A DNA stretch of 64,000 nt from Arcicella gelida (GTDB taxonomy: Bacteria; Bacteroidota; Bacteroidia; Cytophagales; Spirosomataceae). The stretch is from assembly GCF_034931025.1 (NCBI RefSeq), contig NZ_JAYGIL010000003.1:352266-416265 (forward strand), written 5' to 3'. Positions within the stretch are counted from its first letter, which is position 1, and the number at the start of each line of letters is the position of its first letter. Position numbers and translations under genes: made by a program. Positions 54,076 to 62,736 of the stretch are shown here, in pieces. The notes below the pieces were generated by a model. The model was not told where the DNA came from. It did not search any database and was given only the letters and a program-made list of their open reading frames with translations.

Positions 54076-54849
54076 ATGTCAGAATTATTTACAGCTGGTG
54101 GTATTATAAGTTTACTTACTCTTACCTTTTTAGAAATTGTTCTTGGAATAGATAACATCATTTTTATTTCAATTGCGGCTAATAAATTAGCCAAGAAAGA
54201 TCAAGCAAAAGCAAGGAACATAGGATTGCTATTAGCAATGGTTTTCAGAATTACTTTACTGTTTGGTATTTCATTCATCATCTCTTTACAAGAGCCTTTT
54301 ACTCATATCAATTTAGGATGGCTAAATGCAGGAATTTCTGGACAGAGCTTAATCTTATTTATCGGAGGTTTATTCCTATTGTACAAAGCGACTTCTGAGA
54401 TTCATGAAAAACTAGAGGTTGGTGGTGAACATGAAGTTACCGTTCCTAAAGGTTCAGCGGCAGATAAATTAACGGCAGTGGTACTTCAAATTGCGTTGAT
54501 TAATATTGTATTCTCGATAGATTCAATTCTTACTGCTATTGGTTTAACGCATAATTTGCCAATTATGATTATTTCAGTAATTCTATCAATCGTTATTATG
54601 ATGGCTTTTTCAGGCCCTGTGGGCGATTTTGTGAACCGTCATCCTTCTATTCAGATGCTAGGAATGGCATTCTTGATTATGATTGGTTTTATGCTTATTG
54701 CACAATCTGCACACGACGCACACGTTTCTCTCTTTGGTTCTGGTGTAGGTGAAGTACCAAAAGGCTATTTATATTTTGCGATTGCCTTCTCTTTATTAGT
54801 TGAAGTACTCAATATTAGAATGAGAACTAAACAAGAGAGTTCTAAGTAA
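54076..54849 (+). CDS. TerC family integral membrane protein
   Basis: The 257-residue protein has seven to eight TM helices. TerC motifs are LTFLEIVLGIDNIIFISIAANKL (acidic ELGIDN in the first helix) and the inverted-repeat partner VVLQIALINIVFSIDSILTAIGL, plus the GxGEVPKGYLYFAIAFSLLVEVLNIRMR end. Members are linked to tellurite resistance and Mn2+ export or metalation of exported proteins. It is single-gene here, with its own promoter and terminator. Confidence 0.92.
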   Translation: MSELFTAGGIISLLTLTFLEIVLGIDNIIFISIAANKLAKKDQAKARNIGLLLAMVFRITLLFGISFIISLQEPFTHINLGWLNAGISGQSLILFIGGLFLLYKATSEIHEKLEVGGEHEVTVPKGSAADKLTAVVLQIALINIVFSIDSILTAIGLTHNLPIMIISVILSIVIMMAFSGPVGDFVNRHPSIQMLGMAFLIMIGFMLIAQSAHDAHVSLFGSGVGEVPKGYLYFAIAFSLLVEVLNIRMRTKQESSK

Positions 54850-54899
54850 ACTTTATGAAGTAGTGATTTAATCACTCGCTTTTGTTTGATAGAAAATAA

Positions 54900-54938
54900 A
54901 AAATCCGTGAATTTGTTTTAAACAAATTCACGGATTTT
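54900..54938. terminator. Bidirectional terminator between terC and the thioredoxin-like gene
   Basis: A 19-bp inverted repeat (54900-54918 with 54920-54938, AAAATCCGTGAATTTGTTT) flanked by A and T runs. Confidence 0.88.
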
Positions 54939-54954
54939 ATGCGTAATAAAAAAA

Positions 54955-55407
54955 TTACTTTACAAACTTTTTCGCTTGTGCAAGAATGACATTCGCCGCA
55001 TTGGGAATAGGGTTTGGAACACCAACCATAATCGTTTTTACTTTACCATTGTTATCCATAAAGTAAATTGATGGATAAGCATCTACTGGATATTTTTGAG
55101 CTACCGCTGGTCCTTCTCCATTTTCATAATCCATTGCAACACAAACGTATTTTTGGTTCATGTAATCACCCAAGGCTTTATCAGTAAATACTTGATTTTT
55201 CAAAATTTTACATGGACCACACCAAGTAGTGTAGCAATCCATCATAATCATTTTATTTTCCTTTTTTGCTTTTGCTAAAGCTTGTTGAAAAGTACCTTTG
55301 AAAAATTGAATACCCGTAGTAGTATTATTTTTAGTAGGTTCGGTTTTGGCGTTTACGCTGATGGCAAAAAGAAATAATAAAGCAGATAAAATTCTAGTTT
55401 TTAACAT
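54955..55407 (-). CDS. Exported thioredoxin-fold protein
   Basis: The 150-residue protein has a signal peptide (LLFLFAISVNAKT) and a thioredoxin_7-like domain with active-site WCGPC in MDCYTTWCGPCKILKNQVFTD (about 57-77). The cis-Pro region is VDAYPSIYFMDNNGKVKTIMVG. It is probably a periplasmic thiol-disulfide oxidoreductase. It is flanked by terminators on both sides, so transcribed alone. Confidence 0.9.
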   Translation of the reverse strand: MLKTRILSALLFLFAISVNAKTEPTKNNTTTGIQFFKGTFQQALAKAKKENKMIMMDCYTTWCGPCKILKNQVFTDKALGDYMNQKYVCVAMDYENGEGPAVAQKYPVDAYPSIYFMDNNGKVKTIMVGVPNPIPNAANVILAQAKKFVK

Positions 55408-55520
55408 TTTCTAAGATTGATTAAGTTTGATACAAAACGTTTAATTGACGAGTAAATTTTAAACGATTAAACTAATACTAAAGTTTTAGATTAACAATCA
55501 TTAACATTTTAAATTAAAAA

Positions 55521-55547
55521 GGCGTAAGAATATAATACTCTTACGCC
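55521..55547 (-). terminator. Terminator of dnaN
   Basis: In the minus direction GGCGTAAG pairs with CTTACGCC (55547-55540 with 55528-55521), followed by TTTTTAATTT. It lies 25 bp beyond the dnaN stop. Confidence 0.85.
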
Positions 55548-55572
55548 CAATATATGGATTATTGAATGTTAA

Positions 55573-56697
55573 TTATGCATAAGTATTTAGCATTACTGGC
55601 ATTACAAGCATTAAAATATCTTCGTCAGCTTTTTTATCAGCAGGAATAATTAAACCAGCACGATTAGGTTGAGACATTTCTAAAGAAATCATGTTTGAAG
55701 TAAGGTTACTCAACATTTCAATCATGAATTTAGCATTGAAACCGATTTCCATTTCATCTCCATCATAGTCGCACATTAATCTTTCATTCGCTTCGTTAGA
55801 GTAGTCTAAATCTTCGGCTGAAATCACTAAATCGTTTTTCAATAATTTCAAACGAATTTGATGAGTAGTTTTGTTTGAATAAATAGAAATACGTTTCAAA
55901 GAGCCTAAAAATTCTGAACGATTAATCGTTAGAACGTTTGGATTGTTTTGAGGAATAGCATTTTCGTAATCAGGGAAACGTTCGTCGATTAATCGGCAAA
56001 TCATTCTAATGTTATTGAAGCTGAAAAACGCATTCGAAGAACTGAAATCAGAAGTAACAGTTGTATCATCAGAAGGCAATGAAGATTTCAATAAATTCAA
56101 TGCTTTACGAGGAATAATCATCGTAGAATCATATTCTGATTTTACATCACTTCTTTTATAGCGAATCAAACGGTGACCATCTGTAGCTACAAAATTGGTA
56201 TATTCTGGCGACAATTGAACATAAACACCTGTCATAGCAGGACGTAAATCGTCATTTGAAACAGCAAAAATAGTGTTGGCAATTGCTGCACCTAATATAT
56301 CAGCAGAAATTTGTACCGATAAACTTTTTGTTACTTGTGGTACTTTAGGGAAATCAATAGGGTTTTCGCCTGAAAGTTTATAACGACCATTTTCAGTGAT
56401 AATTTCAGTGCCAAAAGTATCTCTGTCAACTTTAAAAGTAATTGGTTGGTCTGGTAAGCCTCTAAGAGTATCCAATAATAAACGAGCAGGAATAGCGATT
56501 GCTCCAGTATCTGAAGATTCTATTGCCAATGTCGTAATCATTACAGTCTGTAAATCAGAGGCAGTAACAGTCAGTTGAGTTTGATCAATTTGGAACAAGA
56601 AATTTTCCAAAATAGGTACAATCGGGTTGTTGGCAATAACGCCATTAACTGTCGAGAGTTGTTTCAATAAAACTGATGAGGATACGACGAATTTCAT
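55573..56697 (-). CDS. dnaN: DNA polymerase III beta subunit (sliding clamp)
   Basis: The 374-residue clamp is made of three similar domains. Recognisable parts are MKFVVSSSVLLKQLSTVNGVIANNPIVPILENFLF at the start, FVATDGHRLIRYKRSDV in the middle and FNAKFMIEMLSNL...PADKKADEDILMLVMPVMLN at the end. It encircles DNA and tethers the replicase. The gene follows gldG in the same direction after 212 bp. dnaA is not adjacent. Confidence 0.96.
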   Translation of the reverse strand: MKFVVSSSVLLKQLSTVNGVIANNPIVPILENFLFQIDQTQLTVTASDLQTVMITTLAIESSDTGAIAIPARLLLDTLRGLPDQPITFKVDRDTFGTEIITENGRYKLSGENPIDFPKVPQVTKSLSVQISADILGAAIANTIFAVSNDDLRPAMTGVYVQLSPEYTNFVATDGHRLIRYKRSDVKSEYDSTMIIPRKALNLLKSSLPSDDTTVTSDFSSSNAFFSFNNIRMICRLIDERFPDYENAIPQNNPNVLTINRSEFLGSLKRISIYSNKTTHQIRLKLLKNDLVISAEDLDYSNEANERLMCDYDGDEMEIGFNAKFMIEMLSNLTSNMISLEMSQPNRAGLIIPADKKADEDILMLVMPVMLNTYA

Positions 56698-56909
56698 TAT
56701 CTTGAAAGAATATTTTTAGTTGGGAATGACTATTAAATTATCAAAATGATTTAAGTTTTGATATAAAGTACTGTATTTTAAAAAGTTCAACAAAAGTACA
56801 AATAAGCCCTGACTTTTAATTGTTTTTAGGTAAATTTCGCCAGCAAGAAAAAGTTTTTTTGAAACTTAATTTTATTCACTCAACGATTATGAGAAAATGA
56901 ATTAAATAT

Positions 56910-58574
56910 TCAGCGAGTGTATTTTCTTTGTCTCCAGAAATTTCTAGCTATTCCTAAAATCGCCAAAATAATTACTGGAATGATTAAATTAATTGATTGC
57001 CAATAGGTTCTATCATCTTGCAAAGCCGCTTTATCTAAAGGTCTTAATTTTATTTCTTTATTTCTTGCTACAATTACGCCGTTATCATCCAATAAATAGT
57101 CAATAGCATTCAGTACAAAATCCTTGTTGGCAAATGTATTACCTGAATATTTATCAAAACCAAGTGGGAGAGGAGTATTGTTTTTTTTGTCAAAATCATT
57201 CGCTGGAATGTCTCCATCTGAACAAACAATTATTTTGGTGGCTTTTCCATCAGCTTTAAAGTTAGCAAAACGAGCATCACTTGGCAGAATTCTATTTTTG
57301 TATAAAGATTCAAATTTTCCTTCTAGTAACAGACCTACGGTTTGAACTCCAGCATTATATTGACTTGCATTTAAATCTTTACTAGCAAAATTGTAACTCA
57401 TGATTGCTGGTGCTTTCAGTAGCTGTGTATATTGCGAAGTCATCAATAATGGAGTCTTCAAGATTCCATTCGCACGTACAGTATCAAGTGTACCGACATA
57501 TTTTGTATAAATAGCATCTAAATTTCTAACAATTGGCGATTTCCCAAAAGTATTTATCAAAGGGAAATATTGCCATTGTGTAAGTTGAATGTTGGAACGG
57601 TCACCAAAATTTCCGACGTCTAAAGGAATTGCAGCACTCATTTGAGCATCCTTGATAAGATTTGGGTTTAAGCGAACACCGTATTTGAATAATAAATCTT
57701 CAAGACCAACACTTTGAACTTGTGCCATATTCCCTTCACGTGCCACAGAATCTACTTTTACAGCATCGACAAAGAAAATTGCTTTGCCACCATTCATGAT
57801 AAATTGGTCTATTTTATACTTGTCATCATCATTAAAAACTTGTTCAGGTTTCAAAACAAAAATGGCATCTAAACCATCTAACGTTGGTGAATTTCTTAAA
57901 TCAACTGGATAAAGTTCGTAATTGGGTTTTAAAGCCCCAATTAAATCCAATTGATTTACAGCAGGTAAATTGGTATAATTGATAAAAAAGCCAATCTTCT
58001 TTTTCTCTGTAGCAGTTACTCTTTTAATGGCAGAAGCCAATTGATATTCTACTCCTTCATAAGATTGATTTAGGATTTCTTGAGGAGATGATAATTTATT
58101 CCCTTTCAATAATAGCGTAGCAATTTCTTTGTCTTTGTAAGTAATAATTGCTCCTGGCAAAATTAAACTTTGTGTTTTTTTACCGTCTTCATTGTTATAA
58201 ACATTGGTTGGAGTAATACCTTTCTGAGCAATAGCAGCTATTTTCTCGTTTCTTGTTTTTTCATCTTTATACTCAGCATTCAAGTCGATAAAAGTATATT
58301 TAATATTTGTTCCGCCATAGATTTGAAATTCATCAAGTGTTTCCTTAACCGCATTTTCTAAACGTTTAAAACCCGCAGGAATGCCTTTCCCTGTGAGATA
58401 TACTTTTACATATACTTCGTCATCTAGGTTTTGTAATAAATTTTTACTTGCCTCAGAAATAGTATAACGCTTTTCTTGGGTTAAATCTAGTCTAAAAAAG
58501 AAACGACTAGCCAAGAGATTTACTCCCAGTATTGCTACAAAAATGATGATAAACTGAACGCTTTTATTTTTCAT
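56910..58574 (-). CDS. gldG: Gliding-motility ABC transporter substrate-binding protein GldG
   Basis: The 554-residue protein has an N-terminal membrane anchor (FIIIFVAILGVNLLASRFFF), the RLDLTQEKRYTISEASKNLL motif typical of GldG, a periplasmic ABC_transp_aux domain and a C-terminal TM helix (SINLIIPVIILAILGIARNFW). GldG works with GldF (permease) and GldA (ATPase) in gliding and related secretion. The usual neighbour gldF would lie upstream of it, but the next gene on that side is an opposite-strand LytTR regulator, so gldF is not in the window. Confidence 0.92.
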   Translation of the reverse strand: MKNKSVQFIIIFVAILGVNLLASRFFFRLDLTQEKRYTISEASKNLLQNLDDEVYVKVYLTGKGIPAGFKRLENAVKETLDEFQIYGGTNIKYTFIDLNAEYKDEKTRNEKIAAIAQKGITPTNVYNNEDGKKTQSLILPGAIITYKDKEIATLLLKGNKLSSPQEILNQSYEGVEYQLASAIKRVTATEKKKIGFFINYTNLPAVNQLDLIGALKPNYELYPVDLRNSPTLDGLDAIFVLKPEQVFNDDDKYKIDQFIMNGGKAIFFVDAVKVDSVAREGNMAQVQSVGLEDLLFKYGVRLNPNLIKDAQMSAAIPLDVGNFGDRSNIQLTQWQYFPLINTFGKSPIVRNLDAIYTKYVGTLDTVRANGILKTPLLMTSQYTQLLKAPAIMSYNFASKDLNASQYNAGVQTVGLLLEGKFESLYKNRILPSDARFANFKADGKATKIIVCSDGDIPANDFDKKNNTPLPLGFDKYSGNTFANKDFVLNAIDYLLDDNGVIVARNKEIKLRPLDKAALQDDRTYWQSINLIIPVIILAILGIARNFWRQRKYTR

Positions 58575-58813
58575 TTAATTTCTAAAGAATTTTCCTTGTC
58601 TTCAATTGTGATTAGAATCTCAAAAAGTATTTATGTTTTACACAGCTACACAAAATTAGTATTTATCTTTTGATTAATTCATTTTAAACGAAGGTTGAAG
58701 TAAAACTGTATTTAGAATAAAAAAAATGATAAAGTTTTGTTGCCCTTCCACTTCGCATTTACGACTAATACTTCAGAAGCTTTGGATTACCACTAACCAC
58801 AAAAACTGAGTAT

Positions 58814-59194
58814 ATGTCATCATTGATAGTTCGTTCCAATTTTGAATTAATTGTAGATTCAAAAAAAAGTTTATCGCTAATAATTGAACAAATAATCATG
58901 TTAGAAGCAGAAAGTAATTACACTTTAATCCATACTAAAGATGGAAATAGTTGTTTGTATGCTAGATGTATTAATGCTTTTGACGAAGAGTTGGAAAAAT
59001 ACGGTTTTTTGCGTGTACATAAATCTTACATTATAAACCCTAAATATGTACTGGATTATGTCAGTAGAGAAAGAAAAATTATACTTGAAAATAATTTATT
59101 CGCACCTATTGCAAGAAGAAAAAGAAGTATGATAAGAGTCTCTTCAATTCGTAAAATTGTTGGGAAATACCCTCGAATAAATATTAATCTCTAA
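58814..59194 (+). CDS. Stand-alone LytTR DNA-binding protein
   Basis: The 126-residue protein consists almost entirely of a LytTR domain (IIMLEAESNYTLIHTKDGNSCLYARCINAFDEELEKYGFLRVHKSYIINPKYVLDYV). The conserved RVHKSYIIN segment contacts DNA. It has no receiver domain, unlike the usual LytR/AgrA regulators. It lies upstream of the sugar operon and may regulate it, but a terminator and a promoter separate the two. Confidence 0.9.
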   Translation: MSSLIVRSNFELIVDSKKSLSLIIEQIIMLEAESNYTLIHTKDGNSCLYARCINAFDEELEKYGFLRVHKSYIINPKYVLDYVSRERKIILENNLFAPIARRKRSMIRVSSIRKIVGKYPRININL

Positions 59195-59214
59195 ATCTAT
59201 CTCTTACAATTGCT

Positions 59215-59246
59215 AGGCAGTAATCTATTAAAAATAGTTACTGCCT
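59215..59246 (+). terminator. Terminator after the LytTR gene
   Basis: AGGCAGTAA pairs with TTACTGCCT, and the inner CTATT with AATAG (59215-59246), followed by CATTTGTTT. Confidence 0.72.
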
Positions 59247-59303
59247 CATTTGTTTAATAGATGTTAGGTTTGAGTAAAATCAAATGCCAATCTCTAGTCC
59301 TTT

Positions 59304-59334
59304 TTGGAAAATAGAATTCTGTAGCTTATCTTTG
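59304..59334 (+). promoter_or_regulatory. Promoter of the sugar/glycosylation operon
   Basis: TTG (59304-59306), a 20-bp spacer and TATCTTTG (59327-59334) match the Bacteroidota consensus. The leader of about 210 nt to the first gene includes a 7-codon ORF (ATG near 59379, MKKLFSI) with no proven role. Confidence 0.6.
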
Positions 59335-59550
59335 AAATAGCTACTTTTAAGTGTGAGACTTTTAGTTTTGCACAATCATGAAAAAACTATTTAGTATATA
59401 GATAGTCAGTTATTTATATTATCTAAATAGACGATGCTCATGAACACATCGTTTTTATCCAATTCAGAGTATTATTAATCAAACCATCAATGCTATCAAG
59501 CCTAGTCCTACTTAGGCTCAGATTTTTGGGTGGGAAAAACAAAATTTTCA

Positions 59551-59949
59551 ATGAGTAAATTTCTTGAATTACAATGTTTTGATTCTGAATCAGGTTCTCT
59601 AACCGTGTTTGAAAAACACCTTCCTGGAAGTATAAAAAGAGTTTTTTATATTCATTGTGAAGAAGGAAAGGTGAGGGGTGGACATCGCCATAAAAAAACG
59701 TGGCAAGCAATTACTTGTTTGACTGGTAGTTGTAGGATTTATATAAATAACGGACAGTATGAACAAGAATACTTCTTGTTTTCACCAAATCAATGTATTA
59801 TTCTTCAGCCAGAGGATTGGCATATTATGGACTCTTTCTCAAAATCCTGCATTCTTTTAGTATTAGCAAATGAATTATATGATCCTAGTGATTATATCGA
59901 TGAACCTTACGAATTAAAAACAATGAAAAATGCAGATACCATTTCTTAG
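59551..59949 (+). CDS. FdtA-like sugar 3,4-ketoisomerase (WxcM-like cupin)
   Basis: A 132-residue protein from ATG 59551; a GTG start 21 bp earlier is possible. The cupin core includes KRVFYIHCEEGKVRGGHRHKKTWQAITCLTGSCRIYINN, with the His-rich RGGHRHK motif of FdtA-type isomerases, and ends CIILQPEDWHIMDSF. Known members convert dTDP-4-keto-6-deoxyglucose to the 3-keto isomer. The next gene, an FdtB-like aminotransferase, would aminate the product. The stop overlaps the following start by 20 bp. Confidence 0.85.
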   Translation: MSKFLELQCFDSESGSLTVFEKHLPGSIKRVFYIHCEEGKVRGGHRHKKTWQAITCLTGSCRIYINNGQYEQEYFLFSPNQCIILQPEDWHIMDSFSKSCILLVLANELYDPSDYIDEPYELKTMKNADTIS

Positions 59950-61018
59950 TTTAAAATTAATAAATAAGCCGTTTGAAGTAGAAATTCAAAATATTGTAAA
60001 TGAAGTTGTTGAAAAAGGATGGTATATTCTTGGAGAGAAAGGTAAAGAATTTGAACAGAATTTTGCAAGATTTTGTGGCGTTAAGCACTGTTTTGGTGTT
60101 GCTAATGGTTTAGATGCTTTGATTATTATTTTAAAAGCAAGTAATTTCCCTCCATCTTCTGAGATTATTGTAGCTGCCAATACTTATATCGCTACGATAC
60201 TAGCAATTAAACAAGCTGGGTATATTCCAGTTTTGGTTGAACCTTCTTTGGAAACATACCTAATTGATTCTCCCAATATTGAAAAAGTAATCAGTTCGAA
60301 GACTAGAGCAATTTTAGTTACTCATCTCTATGGCAAATGTTGTGATATGGATAGCATTTCTCTGATAGCTCAAAAATACAATCTCCATGTTTTTGAAGAT
60401 GCCGCTCAGGCTCATGGTGCCAAATATGATGGAAAAATGGCGGGGAATTTGTCTGACGCAGCGGGCTTTAGTTTTTATCCCTCTAAAAATTTAGGAGCAT
60501 TAGGTGATGCAGGGGCAATTACAACTAATAATGATGAACTTGCTGAAAAAATCCTAGCTTTAAGAAACTATGGTTCAAGTAAAAAGTATGTGTTTGATTA
60601 TCAGGGTTTAAATAGTAGATTGGATGAAATTCAAGCCGCAATATTGAATCTTAAACTCCAGCAACTAAATGTTGATAATCAGTATCGGCGACAAATAGCA
60701 TCTACTTACCTAAGTCAGATTAAAAATGATAAAGTTATTTTGCCCACTAGTGATACAATTAATGACGATGTTTGGCATTTATTTATACTTAGAACAAAGC
60801 ATAGAGATGATTTTATGAAATTTTTGAATTCAAAAGGAATTGGAACTGATATTCATTACCCAATACCACCTCATAAGCAAAAGGCTTTTGAAGAGTGGAA
60901 TGATAAATCGCTACCGATTACGGAAAAAATTCATCAAGAAGTGATTAGTATTCCACTAAATACAGCTTTGACTGAAAACGAAATTAATTATATCGTAGAA
61001 ACGATAAATTCATACTAA
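59930..61018 (+). CDS. FdtB-like sugar aminotransferase (DegT/DnrJ/EryC1 family)
   Basis: The 362-residue PLP enzyme has the PLP-binding lysine in GFSFYPSKNLGALGDAGAITTN (about 187), the DAAQAHGAKYDG motif and the RLDEIQAAIL motif. It should transfer an amino group to the 3-keto-6-deoxyhexose made by the preceding isomerase. No acetyltransferase (FdtC) or dTDP-glucose dehydratase is in the operon. Confidence 0.92.
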   Translation: MQIPFLSLKLINKPFEVEIQNIVNEVVEKGWYILGEKGKEFEQNFARFCGVKHCFGVANGLDALIIILKASNFPPSSEIIVAANTYIATILAIKQAGYIPVLVEPSLETYLIDSPNIEKVISSKTRAILVTHLYGKCCDMDSISLIAQKYNLHVFEDAAQAHGAKYDGKMAGNLSDAAGFSFYPSKNLGALGDAGAITTNNDELAEKILALRNYGSSKKYVFDYQGLNSRLDEIQAAILNLKLQQLNVDNQYRRQIASTYLSQIKNDKVILPTSDTINDDVWHLFILRTKHRDDFMKFLNSKGIGTDIHYPIPPHKQKAFEEWNDKSLPITEKIHQEVISIPLNTALTENEINYIVETINSY

Positions 61019-61031
61019 ACCATTATATAAT

Positions 61032-61934
61032 ATGTTATTATCAGTTGTCATTCCAGTTTATAGAGGTGCAAAAACTATTGGAAAACTGGTTGAGAAACTT
61101 CACGAAGAACTGAATCAGTATAGTTTTGAAATTGTATTAGTCAATGATGGAAGCCCAGATGATTCAGAACAAGTTTGCTTAGCATTATCAAAAAAATACA
61201 AAAATATTACCTTTGTCTCATTACGGAAAAACTTTGGAGAATTTAATGCAGTAATGTGTGGATTAAATCATGTTAGAGGAGATTATGCTGTAATGATTGA
61301 TGATGATTTCCAAAATCCTCCATCTGAAATTATTAAATTATTAAAGGAAGCAGAGAGAACTGGACATGAAGTAATTTATACTTATTACTCTGATAAAAAG
61401 CACAGCATTTTTAGAAACTTTGGCAGTTGGTTGGTCAATCAACTTGCTACAAGGTTGTTAAATAAGCCTAAAGGACTTTATTTATCAAGTTTTAAACTGA
61501 TTAGTAAAGATATTGTCAATGAAATTTGTCATTACAAAGGCCCATTTCCTTATATTGATGGAATAATTTTTAGTGTGGTATCTAATGTTGGAAGTGTTCA
61601 TGTAGAACATTCAGAAAGAGAGGAAGGACGCTCAAATTACACTTTTAGTAAATTATCTGTACTGTTTCTCACCATTATTTTTGGTTATTCAATTCTACCA
61701 GCTAGGTTTATTCTACTTTCAGGTTTTTTCTTGATTTTACTCTCTTTGCTACTTTTCGGCTTAGATATTTGGGGAGTGATGTCACAATACTCTATTACAG
61801 TTTTCATGTTTTTTGGTGGAGTACAATTGATGTCGCTAGGCATCATTGGAGAATACATGGGAAGGATGTTCTTAACTCAAAATAATTATCCACAATATTC
61901 TGTGAAATATAAAGTACTGAGCCATGCTGAATAG
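61032..61934 (+). CDS. Family 2 glycosyltransferase (DPM1/GtrB-like), membrane-bound
   Basis: The 300-residue protein has a GT-A domain with VVIPVYRGAKTIGKLVEKL, LVNDGSPDDSEQV and the metal-binding MIDDDFQNPPSEI. Two C-terminal TM helices follow (about 214-236 and 245-265). It probably transfers a sugar to polyprenyl phosphate or a glycan. It overlaps the next gene by 11 bp. Confidence 0.9.
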   Translation: MLLSVVIPVYRGAKTIGKLVEKLHEELNQYSFEIVLVNDGSPDDSEQVCLALSKKYKNITFVSLRKNFGEFNAVMCGLNHVRGDYAVMIDDDFQNPPSEIIKLLKEAERTGHEVIYTYYSDKKHSIFRNFGSWLVNQLATRLLNKPKGLYLSSFKLISKDIVNEICHYKGPFPYIDGIIFSVVSNVGSVHVEHSEREEGRSNYTFSKLSVLFLTIIFGYSILPARFILLSGFFLILLSLLLFGLDIWGVMSQYSITVFMFFGGVQLMSLGIIGEYMGRMFLTQNNYPQYSVKYKVLSHAE

Positions 61935-62706
61935 TAATGTTGAGGAATACAAAGTAATGTTTGAGGCTGAAGAAAAGCTTTGGTGGTATCGAATTTTGCA
62001 CGAAAAGGTTTGGGCAGAAATTACTAAAAAATATCCTGAAAATTATCAAATAAATATCTTAGATATTGGCTGTGGAACGGGTGGGTTGATGAGCTTTTTA
62101 ATCAAAAATGGTTTTCAAAATATTCAAGGAATAGATTATTCTGAGGCTGCTATTTCTTTTTGTAAAGAAAGAAATTTGAATGTTCAGAGATTTGATATTA
62201 ACTTTTTGGCAGAATTTACAACCTCAAATAAGTTTGATGTGATTGTCTGTAATGATGTTTTTTACTGTTTGGAGAATACACAAATTGTCAATATTCTTCA
62301 AGCGATTCATGGCTTGTTAAAAGATGAAGCCATTTTTATTTCTAATAATAATGCTTTTAACGTTTTTTGGGGAACACATGATATTGCGGTAGGAGGGAAA
62401 CAACGATTTACTCTTCAAGATATTGAGGATTTATTGCCCAAAAGAATGTTGAAGATTGATTATTATTCTTATTGGACTTGGTTTTTATCTCCTTTAGTCT
62501 TAGCGGTAAGATTAAGTCAGAGATTAGGAATAGCACTCAAATTAATTGATACAAAAAATGTAGTTTCGGATGTTGAAGTACCTTCTAATTTTATTAATTC
62601 CTTTTTCTATCATTTAGTGAAAATTGAAGAAAAGATACTTAAAAAAGGCTTTTTTGGAAGCTCTTTATTTATAAAGATTTCAAAGAAAAACGGGCTTGTT
62701 TCTTAA
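61924..62706 (+). CDS. Class I SAM-dependent methyltransferase
   Basis: The 260-residue protein has motif I ILDIGCGTGGLMSFLIKNGF (about 38-57), FDVIVCNDVFYCLENTQIV and a conserved N-terminal MFEAEEKLWWYRILHEKVW segment. A hydrophobic C-terminal helix (TWFLSPLVLAVRLSQRLGIAL) suggests membrane association. In this operon it probably methylates the aminosugar or a glycolipid; exact target unknown. Confidence 0.88.
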   Translation: MLNSNVEEYKVMFEAEEKLWWYRILHEKVWAEITKKYPENYQINILDIGCGTGGLMSFLIKNGFQNIQGIDYSEAAISFCKERNLNVQRFDINFLAEFTTSNKFDVIVCNDVFYCLENTQIVNILQAIHGLLKDEAIFISNNNAFNVFWGTHDIAVGGKQRFTLQDIEDLLPKRMLKIDYYSYWTWFLSPLVLAVRLSQRLGIALKLIDTKNVVSDVEVPSNFINSFFYHLVKIEEKILKKGFFGSSLFIKISKKNGLVS

Positions 62707-62723
62707 TGAAACTAGCCCGTTTT
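62687..62723. terminator. Bidirectional terminator
   Basis: AAAACGGGCT (62687-62696) pairs with AGCCCGTTTT (62714-62723), with inner GTTTC/GAAAC. It overlaps the methyltransferase stop and separates it from the convergent YitT gene. Confidence 0.85.
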
Positions 62724-62736
62724 GAGTAAAAAGAAA

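Noticed and set aside
59379..59402. Seven-codon leader peptide (MKKLFSI) before the sugar operon
   Set aside because: No attenuator-like alternative hairpins or repeated regulatory codons are visible; a short chance ORF is equally likely.
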